Shown: in pieces, positions 47,101 through 58,239 of the stretch | Numbering within the stretch: position 1 is the stretch's first letter | How the letters are laid out: each line of letters begins with the position of its first letter | DNA from: Thelephora terrestris | Taxonomy: Eukaryota; Basidiomycota; Agaricomycetes; Thelephorales; Thelephoraceae | DNA length: 64,000 bases | Assembly: GCA_015956445.1 (NCBI GenBank) | Contig: WIUZ02000009.1 | Coordinates: 868,001 to 932,000, forward strand | Reading direction: 5' to 3' | Translations under genes and position numbers: made by a program | Notes under the pieces: generated by a model | Databases searched by the model: none | The model's input: the letters and a program-made list of their open reading frames with translations, nothing else | What the model was told of the DNA's origin: nothing

Positions 47101-48007
47101 AAGAAAACGGTCTTCTCACGCCGTAGTTGCAGGTCTAATCCCTGATCCGAGGTCGCGTTTTGAAAAAGCGTTTCCAAGCGTTCCAAGACCCAGATGTCTA
47201 GAGCAGATGCCTCTAGAAACCAGATCAACCCCAGTCGCATCTCGATCCAGGCTCGCTCCGATTCGTACCTTTCGTAAAGTCTTCATCGTTTTCATCGTAG
47301 GACCACGTATGGATTCTACCTGGTATAGCGCCGTGGGCGAATATGGGAAGGATATCTGGAGATCCGAACGAGAACGTCGTGCTTGATTGGTTGAATACGG
47401 AATCAAAGTCCACCGGATTCGTTTTCCATCCCTGAAGATGAACTCAATCAGTCCCACCCTCGGGCGGTGGCACAAGAAAGAATCACCTTTGTGACAGCAG
47501 ACACATCCTCGTACATCCCACCTGATGCACGATATAAAGAACGGTGAGCCGAATCCGGTGGTAAACAGGCGCGAAAAGACAAAACGCACCAATTAGCGCA
47601 ACGTGCCCAGGCCTGCTCTCTGTAGGTACATGCGTATGGGACACTCCAAACGCTCCGCGTCCCCGAACGATAGACCTCAAATATGGCGCAATTGGTTCCG
47701 TGGAGTTGTGATACGCGGGAAAGGCATTATACGACAACACCGAATCCGCTCTCAAGCCGTCAGCTAACCTTGCATATACACATCGATTAGCCTTCTTCCT
47801 CTACCAACTTGCGAAGTAATAGGTCTCAAGTCTCTTACCAACGATTAAAACAAGTCTCTTGGCCAAAGAAACCCCGGCGTTAAACGGTTGCATCCCATGA
47901 ACGACGGGGCTCTTAAAGTAGCAGTCGAAAACGGTTCCGATATAAATTAGGTGGAAGAGCAACCCGGTGACCAGGAGTCGCGTTATTGATTTGGCTGCAG
48001 GTTCCAT
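44163..48007 (-). CDS. MCD4: GPI ethanolamine phosphate transferase 1 (Mcd4/PIG-N)
   Basis: Many-exon minus-strand gene. It starts [20 protein letters not shown], an N-terminal membrane anchor, with [10 protein letters not shown] after it. The lumenal alkaline-phosphatase-like domain shows [11 protein letters not shown] (first metal Asp), [18 protein letters not shown] (nucleophile Thr), [34 protein letters not shown] and [16 protein letters not shown] then [12 protein letters not shown]. The rest is a multi-span membrane region ([65 protein letters not shown]) ending at 44163. The enzyme adds phosphoethanolamine to the first mannose of GPI precursors in the ER membrane. An upstream in-frame ATG (48142) would add 45 residues; 48007 fits the family. 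About 13 small introns; looks intact. Confidence 0.92.
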
Positions 48008-48469
48008 CGCATCGCCGGGAGGAAAGGTTCTGTGTGGTTCGCTGGCGAGTGTGATCGTCAAGTTGGAAGCGAGGCTCGGAGAGCGGAACGGCAGTGAGTT
48101 AATTCCGAAGTCCGTTGTTGCCAAGACGGAGATCGCGGTCAAGACGAATTAAGGGAAACAATGGGTGACCTCTGTAATCAATTTTGGGTGTATGTGGTTG
48201 TTTCTATTAGTACATATACAATGAGCAACCGAGTGCGTGCGGGTATCCCTAGTAGTCCAAAAAGTTAACCAATAATTTTACATGACAGTCTACAACAATT
48301 CAAATGATGGACGGGGTGGGGAGTGGAGGGTGCGACTGTCGCCCCAGAAGACGACATGGCGACAGATGCGGCGCTCGACGTCTGGTACAGACGCGAGCTA
48401 GCGAGGAAGGAGAGAGGTTGGTCGGTGGAAAGCGAGGAACGGTAAATTGAGGTAAATTGATTCGTGCGC
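48008..48469. other. Upstream region of MCD4
   Basis: Minus-strand promoter of MCD4 and 3' region of the secreted-protein gene (both on minus). No clear TATA box. Confidence 0.4.
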
Positions 48470-49222
48470 TTAGACCTTGCCAGCGCGCTTGGACCTTCTG
48501 CTCTCGGCATAGCACAGCGCGGCTACGAAGACGAAAAAGAAGACGGGCCATGGTTGTAAACCTTGTAAACCTGTGGATTGGGCGAGTTGAGTCCACTGGT
48601 AGTGCATCTCGACGACTTCCGGAAGACCGAAGAGGCAACGGGAGTTATCGACCTCCCGTTTGGTGAGGGCAGGTTCGGGTGTGGATGAAGAGGCTTCACG
48701 AGCCTCGGTGTAGGCAGTGGCGTTCTGGAAGATAGCGAGCTGTTGCTCAGGGAGTGGTTGATTGCAGATATCGGCATAGGCTGAAACAATAAGAGTAAAC
48801 TTTTCTGCTGATTTGGATGAGACACCAGTGAACGCACCTCGTAGTCTGGGTGGGATCAAAGAGAGGAGCTCAGGAAGACGATCCTGAGAGACCTGGTCAA
48901 CCGAACATTGGATGCACGATTGAAGAATGTCGGGAAGAACTGCCGAACAGGTGCAGGATGCATCACGTTTGCAATGCTTTTGAGCATCAAGAACTGCCTG
49001 GCAGACTGTTTGGCACTGGAAGTATCCGTGGTTAGAAAAATCGGTGGGGAGACGAAGAGTCCTTGCGGTGCTTACCTGCTCTGATAGCAGGGTGCTAGAT
49101 GACTCTTGAGTCATTCCGCAAGCTGAGAGCTCGACGACGACTTTTGACGTCGGCATGGCATGCGCGGATTTACACGAAGCCCAGGTGAGGACAAGGGAGA
49201 GGATCAGGGAGTTGAGATGCAT
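48470..49222 (-). CDS. Secreted/anchored cysteine-rich protein, CFEM-like (211 aa)
   Basis: Exons (minus) 49222-49076, 49015-48838, 48780-48470 sum to 212 codons. The start MHLNSLILSLVLTWASCKSA is a signal peptide with cleavage near AHA. The middle holds CQTVCQAVLDAQKHCKRDAS followed by CTCSAVLPDILQSCIQC, a Cys pattern similar to fungal CFEM/eight-cysteine surface proteins though not a full match, then DICNQPLP. The C-terminus has a hydrophobic segment PWPVFFFVFVAALCYA followed by basic SRRSKRAGKV, so it is a membrane anchor (type I) or part of a GPI signal. A TATA-like ATTTATAC lies upstream near 49283. A longer start (49336) exists but would place the signal peptide internally. Function unknown; possibly cell-surface. 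Confidence 0.7.
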   Translation of the reverse strand: MHLNSLILSLVLTWASCKSAHAMPTSKVVVELSACGMTQESSSTLLSEQVSTARTLRLPTDFSNHGYFQCQTVCQAVLDAQKHCKRDASCTCSAVLPDILQSCIQCSVDQVSQDRLPELLSLIPPRLRGAFTGVSSKSAEKFTLIVSAYADICNQPLPEQQLAIFQNATAYTEAREASSSTPEPALTKREVDNSRCLFGLPEVVEMHYQWTQLAQSTGLQGLQPWPVFFFVFVAALCYAESRRSKRAGKV

Positions 49223-49554
49223 CCTGAGAGTGAGAGAGAGCGAGAGAGGAGGATAGTGCCATAGCTCATCTGTCTTGTCAGTATAAATCCAGGGGAGGAT
49301 AACAAAAAGCACTTTGATCGAGATGGGAGACAACAATAAGAACGGTCGCTGTTACGTGATCCTCTCTTTTGTCTTTTCGACGGTCAACGCTTCCCGCCCT
49401 CACTCTCTTTTTGTTCTTGCCCAGGCACCCGTCTTCGGTCCCGGCTTCTCTTCTGGGCCCCCCTCACTACCGCGTGGCCAGGCGTGGCCCTAAATTTCAG
49501 CATGAGCCTTTCCCCGGGATCTCCCGGCATTTCCCGACGAACTGCACAGCGACT
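49223..49554. promoter_or_regulatory. Promoter of secreted-protein gene
   Basis: Contains a minus-strand ATTTATAC TATA-like site near 49283 and a CT-repeat leader just before the start codon. The far end meets the conserved 3' module of F-box copy C. Confidence 0.4.
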
Positions 49555-52260
49555 GTTCAACTTGGGCTTGACCGCTTCAGCGACAGTGCCATGGGAGCCC
49601 CGGTTTCATCGTGGAGCGTTCCTGCAAGGGTCATCAACTACTAGCCTCCGTTGGTCAGGGTCGTGTCCTCGTGCTCGCGCCTATACGCACTTTAGTGCTT
49701 CCTGACACGGAGCAAGAGTTGGACTGAGGCTCATGGCAACTTCTCAGTTTGCCGTTAGGCCTAAATGCATGCTGTTGCTGGTGCTCAGAGTCCCTATTTG
49801 CATCTGCGCGTTGGCTTTGAACAAGAGTTCTTACCCCTAGGCCCCACCTTTCGGATCGACCACGCTCCTCGACATCTGTTAGCGCAGTGCAGGTCCTGCG
49901 CACGCTAGAGTTCACGTTATGTCCCTGACCGCTCCTCCTGCATTAACCCTCCAATTTCATAGACCCAATTCACGACCGACCTCGAAGCCTGAGTGAGTGT
50001 AGTGTCCATCCGAGAGTTCCAGAAGAACGGGTGATTTCGCCGTGCCCTTTGGGTGACCCCCCTACCTTTCGGTCGGTAGACGAGCCTCGGGCAGCTTACA
50101 TGAGCGAGGAGATTTTAACCCGACCAAAGATCGGTTTGGCTTTTTTCACTTAAACATCGGCGCGGGGTCTGCGCGTAGTACAAGAGAGCAAACCTGCATC
50201 GAGAACTCTGAATACATGCTGAGCAATAAGTTACGTGGGACAAAATATGGACATCCTACTCATATTCTTCTTCTTCCTCATCGCAATCCACTGCATCGAC
50301 CCATTGCTCCAACTCCTCCGCCATCCCCGCGGGAAGATCCCACATACGGACTTTCACAAGTTCGAAGGGTATCCCCAGCGAATGCTGTAACTTCGCAAGT
50401 CCCACAATCGCCTTCGTGCATTCCGTCTCATCAATTTCCATGAACGGGTGTAAGACCACGAGCTTCTTGACCTGTGGGAATACAACGGGTTTCGAGTTGG
50501 CAAGCATCGGGCGGTCCAGGAAGGCGTCAAAGAATGTATGTAAATCGCAGCCCCGGATCCTCAACTTGTCCAAGGGTCCTAGCGAATCAAACAGTACCGG
50601 AACCTTCTCCGCTACACGTCGCATCTCGTAGGTATTCGTCACGGCGGCTCTATGTTCGATGTGGAGTCGTTTAACGTGGGACAGTAGGGGGCGGCACTGA
50701 ATGGTCGTGAGGGCTTGAGAGAAAAACCTCCAACCCATCTCTGTACGGGGGATGTTTAACTCGGCCTCGTCCAGACCCGTGTTGGTAACTTTGAAGCTCA
50801 ACTCGACGACAGTCGCGTTGGAGGATCGGAAGGTGAGCGAGCAATCGGTGTCCTTGTCCTCAGAGAGTTTTATCTTGAGCTCGACTTCCTCGATCGGGCT
50901 TTCCGTATACCGGTGAATGATTGTATTCAACAAATCGGGGGTGGGGAATGCCTCCGGCATATCATTCGGGTAGCTTTCATACACGTCGTGCGACAGAGAC
51001 GTGTGCTTAGCACAAGGGCACAATATGTGGGCTGCAATGTCGTAGTCTTTTGTTGTGGGGCAACCGGGTATGTGCAGGGAGAAGGTCTCGACATTCGGAA
51101 GGGCGACGACCATTTCCCGCGGAACACTGCTCAGCACGAGGCCCGTGGAGATAGTCATTTCGACCATTTGCAACGTGGGTGAGGCTTCCAGGAAGTTGAG
51201 CAGGCACAATGCACTACACTCCTCTGCGGGCCTTGACAATAATCTGAACGTGGTGAGGTTCGGAAAGATGAAATGGCTCAAGAAGGAAACCCTCCAGGAA
51301 TGGAAGCGAAAAATCTCCAAATTGATAGAGCCTCTGAAGAAGGGGAGAGAGGGAGGGACCACAACGTTGCGTCCGCCGTGCGAAGTGTAGGTCTCGGAGG
51401 AAGTGATCTCGAGGGTGCGGAGGAGCGGAAGGTTCCCACAATTGAGATCAGAGAACGCTATAATGTCCTTCCAAGGGCTCCAATTCAATTCGAGATGCCT
51501 GATTTGCTGAGCGCGAGGGGAAATCAGTGCGAAAGTGTCGACAGGAACCTCGGAGTAGAGGATGATGTCTAGGGCAGACCCTTTCGCGCGTTTGAGGAGG
51601 GTTGACACGCATTCCTGGCCTTTGTTGAGGAACAACTGGGACCATAGTGCGCCATATTTAAGGAGGACTCCGCGCCAATGGCGGCACACAGAAGCCGCAT
51701 GGAAACGGCCCTTCTGGGTGGGGAGGTGGGTAGGGATGAGGGAAAGGATGTCTGCCGGGATGCGGTTGACGTGGGCGAAGGAGTTCCTCCATTCGCGAAT
51801 GGTTGCCAGTGCGATTGAAGCATCCTGGTCGAGTTGTGAGACCGCTTCCAAGGCGTACCTGCAGATGCGCACAGTTAGTATACCGGTCTTTGATGGAAAA
51901 ATGAATTTTTGTAACGTACATCGGAGAATGTGCCACACGCTTCAGCTCTTCGTTGAGAGCAAAGATAAGCTGCGAAAGCGATAAGCCCCTCCCGGGGTAA
52001 GTATGAGCGTCCATGGAGAGATGGAGAACGTGAAAGATCAAGTTCACCCTTGTGCGAGGCTGTCAGTGTCAGTAACTTGGGCGTAGCGCCCAAGCACGTG
52101 CTCCGGGGGAACTGCATCCAGAAAACTCGAGAGGAGTAGTGAGTCAAGGGTCCTCAACTTGAGTCGATCAAGGCAACACGCTTCTGTGTACCTGCAACCC
52201 GTTCGGCAGTGCAACTTTAGACACCACAGGCACTAAAGAACGTTGCCGTCCCGACTTAAA
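49555..52260 (-). repeat. Inverted duplication, arm 2 (F-box copy C with flanks)
   Basis: Reverse-complement counterpart of 38520-41400. The 3' module (50250-49555) is repeated once more in the same orientation at about 53000-52280, downstream of relic copy D, so arm 2 and relic D are also a tandem pair. Confidence 0.8.
50256..52014 (-). CDS. F-box/LRR-like protein, copy C (565 aa)
   Basis: Exons (minus) 52014-51920 and 51858-50256 total 566 codons. Almost the same protein as copy A: MDAHTYPGRGLSLSQLIFAL then NEELKRV, F-box VNRIPADILSLIPTHL then RFHAASVCRHWRGVLL, LRR-like body and an acidic tail DEEEEYE. Same intron site. Differences from copy A are mostly conservative single residues scattered along the LRR part, and both frames are intact, which suggests both genes are functional or the duplication is very young. 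Confidence 0.82.
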
Positions 52261-52279
52261 GCTTGAGGCCGGACTTGCA

Positions 52280-53000
52280 ATGTTCAACTTGGGCTCGACC
52301 GCTTCAGCCACCGACGCGACAGTAAAATCTGCCGTGGGAGCCCCGGTTTCATCATTGGGCATTCTTGCAAAGGTCATTAACCGAGCACTAGCCTCTGTTG
52401 GTCAGGGCTGTGTCCTCGTGTTTGCGCCTATGCGCATCTTAGTGTTTCCTGACACGGAGCAAAAGTTGGGCTGAGGCGCATGGCAACCTCTCGGCTGGCC
52501 GTTATTCTCAAAGCTAATTGCATGACGTTGCTGGTGCCCACCATTCCCATTTGCACCTGCGCCCTGGCTGCGAACATCAGTCATCATTCCTCCCATTTCA
52601 CGCCCTTCAACACCCACCGGTGCAGTGTAGGGCTTACGCACACCAGAGCTGATGTTATATCCCATTCAAGATTCCCTGACTCGCTCCTCCGACCTCAACC
52701 CCCGAAAGACGGGGCCTCCTGCATTATTCCCGTGGACCCAGCTCCCCAGGCTCTCCGTCGTCTTGCCAGGTGGCAGCCAGAGTCGTGGTTTTTTCGTACC
52801 CGTTGGGCGATCCCCTACCTCTCGGGTGGTAGACGAGCACCAGGTAGCTAACATGAGCGAGGGGATGTCAACCGAAGCGAAGATCAGTTTGGCTTTTTTT
52901 ACTTGGGAATCACGGTTTTCCATGCTGTGGACTCGCGAATCAGCATTTCCTGACGTTTGAGCACGAGTTATCGAACCCTAGGGTTTTTTCGTGCAACCTT
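52280..53000 (-). repeat. Third copy of the F-box 3' module
   Basis: Begins TGTTCAACTTGGGCT(C/T)GACC as at 49555 and shares CGCTTCAGC, GGGAGCCCCGGTTTCATC and TTCCTGACACGGAGCAA blocks in order. No conserved frame, so probably 3' UTR/flank copied with the gene, not a gene itself. Confidence 0.65.
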
Positions 53001-53104
53001 CATTACAGGCGCATCGTAAGGCGGTACAGAGAGTAAACCTGTATCGAGAACTCCAAATCCTCCCTGAGCAACATCGAAGTCAATTGGTACAGAATGTGGT
53101 CATT

Positions 53105-53660
53105 CTACACATCGCCTTCCTCATCGCAATCCATTGCATTGACCCACTGACTCAACTTCTCTGCCATCCCCGCAGGAATTTCCCACATGCGGACTTTAAC
53201 ATATCCAAAGGATATCCCCAGCGAATGCTGCGACTTTGCGAGTTCCACAATCGCCTTCAGGCATTCCGTCTCATCGATTTTCATCAAACGATCAATGGGT
53301 GTAGCATCTCGTCGGCATCCGACATGGCGGCTTTATTTATGATGTGGAGTCGTTTGACGCGGGACAGCAGGGGGCGGTACTGGATGGTCTTGAGGGCTTG
53401 ACCGAAAACCATCCGCCCCATCTCCGCACGAGGCATGTGTAAATCGGCCTCGTCTAGACCCGTGCTGGTGACTTTGAAGTTCAAATCAACGACGGTCGCG
53501 TCGGAGAAGCGGAAGGCGAGATACTAACAGTAGATGTCCTTGTCCTCGCAACAGTAATTCACCTCGAGTTTGACTCTCTTGATTGGATTCACCGTATACT
53601 GGTGAAGGATTGTGTTCCACAAAACAGGGGTGGTGAATACCTCCAGGTCTGCACTCACGT
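53105..53660 (-). pseudogene. Truncated F-box/LRR relic (copy D)
   Basis: Only the last quarter of the family protein remains. Frames on minus read TSTGLDEADLHMPRAEMGRM then LLSRVKRLHI, followed by MKIDETECLKAIVELAKSQH then SLGI and AGMAEKLSQWVNAMDCDEE, matching copy C residue for residue in many places. A piece holding the region equivalent to LRIRGCDLHTFFDAFLDRPM is deleted at about 53288 and everything upstream of about 53650 is missing, including the F-box. Non-functional. Confidence 0.75.
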
Positions 53661-55429
53661 TGACCTTGTTTCCACCGCGGTAGTTCATGAGTTCTGTAGG
53701 TTGGGGGGTTTCTAGAGGCCTACGAGAGGCATCTTGAAGGCGTTGTCCTCAACTAAGTAACAGCGCCATAACAGCGATAAAAGGGTGATGGATATACCGA
53801 CCCCGTACTTGAGTATTTTCCTCGAACACGCCTTCAAGCGAGCCGCGGTCTGGAGGGCTATAATCAACGAATTCGAAAGAGCAATCGTGTTGCGTGTGCC
53901 ATCATTCGATAGTATGTCTCTGGCTCTAGTCCGTATGCCACAAGACCAAGAGTGGCCTCGTAGGTTTCCGTAGAGTGAGCAGGGGTGTAAATAAGAGAGA
54001 GAGAGATGTTTGATCTACGCTTTCTTGGTACTCGAGGAGAAAAAAGAGGTCCTTGGAATAAGTTCGTTGACGAATTGATGATCTTCAGTGTCTGCGCACG
54101 CCGTATTCTTGGCGGAAATCTTGGTTGTCGGCAAGCCGAATCCTACACAATTGCAAAGAATCCAGGTGGAATTGGGAATCCCGAGTGAGCGGCAGTACTG
54201 AGTACATGGCGTGCGTCCTGTGCAGGTGACACCATACCGAATAGGAAGAGGAGGGAGGTAGCATTTCAACAAAATATTTATTTTCCAAATTTCTGACACG
54301 AAAAGCTTCGATACGTCAGTCACAGTGAAGAGTGTGTGCGGGAGAAGTCCACGCTGACAGATGTAGATTCCCAATCAACGGGTTGATTGGAAATTTCGGA
54401 TGCCGATACACATCAGCAAGATGGCAAAGAACTTATTTTTGTATGTGATTTTTCGCTTCTTTTCCTTCGCTTATCAGACACTTATTACCATATTTGGAAG
54501 TCTGACTTTTATTTATTCACGACATGGCTTCTATAAGTTTGTACTTTTCTCTTTTTTTCACCTTTTCTTACAAAAAAGCATCGAAAAAGGCACAGAAAAG
54601 ACTTTTCCCTTGTCTCTGATGCATCAGACGCTGGCGGATCAGCGAGTGGAAAATTTCCCTGTCTGTTCATTGGGTCGGAGAAAGATTTCGACGGTCTGTT
54701 ATTATTAATGTTGGGCTGCCCAGATGTTAGATTTCACCTTGATGGTCCCGAGGCAACTCACTGGCACCGCCTGAGCCAGCGTTAACCAGCTTTAACTCCA
54801 AGTTCCACCAACCGTAACACAGTATATAAACCCCTACCAGATTATCACCTATGTGCCCCTACCAGAGCCCGTTTAACCCTTCCTTCATTGCACCTGACTT
54901 TTTTGGTGTCCACTGACCTTTCCACCACCCACCTTGCCTACGGCCTCCAACAGTCTCCAGCTTGGGTGCTGTGATGATTTCGCCGTTTACCCCCTTTATT
55001 TTCATTCATTTAACGCCTCATCACCACTAAGTCAGTTGGTGCCTTGCCCTAAACACGGCGGTAAACTGTTTATTATGCAGTATGCCCTATGCTTAACGAC
55101 TCAAAGTCCAATACGTGGAACGTGCTACTAGTCAAGATACCCCAGAAGACCCGAGGTATAATACGTGAACATGTACCGGCGGACCTTCATAGAAGATCCC
55201 CCCTACCTGGCCCTCCGTTGCCCCTGGACGACTAGTAGATATTCAGGCTACCGACAACAAGGGATGTATTAATAAGCGTCGCGCGCTGACCTCTCGCAGA
55301 AGTCAACCGGCTTATTAATCTGACCCTTGGATTGGACTTATGAAAAACCATTATGCTTTATGACTCTTGGATCACGCGCAATAGACAATAAAGAAGATTC
55401 ATTGGAAGCCAACAGTACAAAAGAGTTAT
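53661..55429. other. Intergenic, 1.8 kb
   Basis: No recognised gene. Features: TAATAATAATG-like A/T-rich part at 54400-54720, a plus-strand GTATATAAACCC at about 54827 followed by a C/T-rich leader (54850-54930) without a convincing downstream frame. The last part is the 3' region of the minus-strand gene ending at 55430. Confidence 0.4.
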
Positions 55430-56694
55430 CTAATCAATATCTCTTCGGATCCTTTGTACTACTTCCAATGCCGATCTCACCAACTCCTCATTCAACCAGT
55501 TCTGCTCCCGGATCTCGTTCGGGTCTACGTCCGACAGGTCGTCATAATCTGGAAGCTCTGTGTCAGAGTTCGGTTCGCTATCAGGAACGAACTCGGCATA
55601 CGGATCGTACTCCAGAGCAGGCCATTGACGGCGACTACCCCAAGGAGTAAATACGAACTCAGGACGAGGAGTGTCCCTACGGACGACTCCTACGTTCTGA
55701 TAGAACTCGTCGCTCCCGATCTCGATAACTTCATCATCAACGGGAACCAACCTGTTCTCGTGACGAACCAACAAACGAGCGGGCGGCGACTCAGCCCGAT
55801 TGGGAATTATCGGCGACCCGGCCCGATGCAGAACTTCCTCTCCCTCTTCTTCTTCGACTCCGACCTCCGGCTCGTTACACCTCCTCTGGAGATCCCGGAC
55901 TTCTCCGGTCAACTCGGAGACACGGCGAGTAAGGCGGACCTAAAAGGAACAGGGTTAGAAGACGACAATTATCTTCGATCCCAGTCCCCGTACCTTATCG
56001 TCTTCCAATTCTCCGGTCTTCGCAACAAGACTCCGAACCAAGTCCTTCAAGGTGATCACTTCTCCCTAAAAGAAAGTTTGAGTTAGAAAGGTCAATTACT
56101 CCGGACCCAAACTTTCTTACCTTCAACCTATCAATCGCCATACCCTGCTGCTCCTGTTCATCTTCAATCTTCAAAATGCCTTCATGGCATCCAAGGAACT
56201 CCTTCTCCAACTTCTCGATCTCTTCGCGACGACCATCAACTCGCTCATTGACATGAGCTATCTCATCCATCAACATGGACCCAACGTTACCCGTATGGAT
56301 AACGCTGGCCTCCAACACTGAGTTGAAGGTCTCGTTGGTCTCAGTGACGAACTCGACACCCCTATTAAGGAGTTCGGTCGCATAAGGGTTTGTCTCGATG
56401 CGCGCCAACTTGCGCCGAGACACCCTACGAGAAGCCTGGATGAAATCCCTAAATCCTAAAGCGGAACGTCAGCAGACATGCTAAATATGTCAACCGGCAT
56501 CCCGAACCTAAGTCGGTAAAACCCTCATTAGGGTCGGCGGTGGCAGTCCGGTCCATGACGTTTCCCAAAGTGGGATAAGGGCGGGAAGCATCCCGACGAG
56601 CATGAGAGAAGTGGTCGATATTGAAGTTGTTCTCCTGGACAGGAGAGTAGGAGGAAGAACGACGAGTGGGAACACGAGTTTGAGCACGAGGCAT
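55430..56694 (-). CDS. Hypothetical coiled-coil protein with acidic tail (367 aa)
   Basis: Exons (minus) 56694-56508, 56455-56121, 56065-55994, 55939-55430 total exactly 368 codons, with consensus splice sites. The N-terminus is basic and Ser-rich (MPRAQTRVPTRRSSSYSPVQ). Residues about 65-210 form long coiled coil (ARIETNPYATELLNRGVEFV, HVNERVDGRREEIEKLEKEF, VITLKDLVRSLVAKTGELED, VRLTRRVSELTGEVRDLQRR). The last 150 residues are acidic and disordered (PNSDTELPDYDDLSDVDPNE), ending RRDID. A TATA box (TATATAAC, minus) lies about 60 bases upstream near 56753. Clearly a functional-looking gene, but no family is recognised. Layout resembles the genes at 3525 and 60638. Its first intron is nearly the same as one in the 60.6 kb gene. 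Confidence 0.7.
56456..56507 (-). other. Short intron shared with the 60.6 kb gene
   Basis: 52-base intron (minus). Its central part (GGGATGCCGGTTGACATATT, then TAGC and TGTCTGCTGAC) matches the 50-base intron at 59552-59601 at about 31 of 36 positions, while the flanking exons do not obviously align. Confidence 0.7.
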
Positions 56695-57735
56695 ATTGGT
56701 TGAATGTAACAAAGGGAGGTTTGTTGGAAGACCAGTCATCCAACCCCCTTTGGTTATATACCAAATGCCACGCCCCTTCCACGACTCAGGAGTTGAGTCA
56801 TCATTTCTATTGTTTACTGCGCATGACCCACATGACATCATATGCCCCTATCTTTAGTCATATGCTCCCCTTTTGCCATTGGCTGTTAGTCAGCCATACC
56901 CACATTCTTTCCGAACATTCTCAGGATACGTCATGCTTTGTAATTGCTCTGTAATGCTCTCAAATTGCTATTGGCCGCCACACTTTCGTTTATCAGCTGA
57001 TAATTTGTAGCATTAGTCACCACGTAACGCACAGACCATGCAGTGCTGTGCACGGACCATGTTTGTCTGTGTTTGTATCCATAGTATAGTTACATGTGAC
57101 GGTCACATCACAAATCTAAGTAGTATATATACTCGGAGTAGTTTAGCCTGTACTCCTTAGATTTGTTATCATCAGACTCTCCGTGACCTCTACTGCTGTG
57201 TGCTTAGAGCAAGAGTGCCTGAAGACCCTTGTCTCCTTCTTTCTCCTCCTCTCCACTCTAGTCTGTGAAGAGACTTCCGATATCCCTGGGTTTGCAACAG
57301 GGTTATAACTGTGTGTTTGATCCTTGTGTGCGATAGGTTTGGATAGTAAGAGTGCTATTGAACTGTAGAGGTCGCGTCGGCCTGACAGGTGCATCCAGTC
57401 CCTCCCCGCTCTCTTGACCTCCGTTCCCCTAACAGTCCAACCTCACCGGGCCAATCTATCAGAGTCCCGACAACAATCAGAAGATGCGTACACTCAGAGA
57501 CCGCCGAGTAGTCTGTATTTTTCCCCGATGTGATAAAGGTCATGCTGAAACTTGTTCGGGCGTATGTCTCACAGAAGTGTAACGGCGTGAAGCATACATG
57601 CTCGTGTTATGAAGGGAAAGGTCGTATGTGCCGTTCAAACCGAAAGAAACAAACCGAAAGAAGGTTTGTGTTTTACCTAGTTTGTGGTATAACCTGAGAG
57701 GTTCTGACAATCTTACAATCAGCGCACACAACGAC
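56695..57735. other. Upstream region of the coiled-coil gene
   Basis: Carries the minus-strand TATA box near 56753 and a plus-strand GTATATATACT at about 57125 followed by C/T-rich sequence (57230-57260), as if a divergent transcript began there, but no convincing plus-strand frame follows. Duplicated motif ACAGACCATG/ACGGACCATG at 57030-57060. Confidence 0.4.
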
Positions 57736-57738
57736 AGA

Positions 57739-58239
57739 CACTGGGGGCAGGGGCACCTGGAATCAGTGATTACATCTTGATTACATGGTGAGTTCATGTG
57801 CACTTTCCAATAATTGTAATCGCCGATTCCAGGTTGATTACATTTCAAATGTTACCTTGACATGTAATCCAACCAATGTCCACCAATTCCAATTGAAATG
57901 TTCTCAACAAAAGTTTCTGGGATGCTTTTGACCTGTTGGCAAAAATGATACTGCAATGTAATCAGCATGTTCTTCAATCGTCTGAGATGTAATCTAAATG
58001 CGCTCAAAAACATGAGATGTTTTCACAATGTACCTACTGGGCACATTCAGGAAACATTGCTTGGGAACATTTTGAGGAAATTTCAGATGGAGTTGGTGGG
58101 CACAGTTGAATTACATGTCAAGGTAACATTTGAAATGTAATCAACCTGGAATCGGTGATTACAATCATTGAAAAGTGCACATGAACTCACCATGTAATCA
58201 AGATGTAATCACCAATTCCAGGTGCCCCTGCCCCCAGTG
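57739..58239. mobile_element. 501-base palindromic MITE, CACTG ends (CACTA/EnSpm-like)
   Basis: Begins CACTGGGGGCAGGGGCACCT and ends with its exact reverse complement. The arms pair for roughly 190 bases with few mismatches (shared blocks GATTACATCTTGATTACATG, GAGTTCATGTGCACTTT, AAATGTTACCTTGACATG). The 3-base direct duplication AGA lies at 57736-57738 and 58240-58242. First bases and duplication length match the MITE at 9122-9951, but the interiors differ, so they are two families mobilised by the same or related transposases. No coding capacity. Confidence 0.85.

Noticed and set aside
56870-57480. Possible solo LTR (TATA box followed by C/T-rich leader; similar texture at 4000-4160, 4980-5110 and 61080-61250)
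   Set aside because: No matching second copy, no clear TG...CA ends or flanking duplication, and no reverse transcriptase or integrase signature anywhere in the window. Ordinary fungal promoters explain the pattern.
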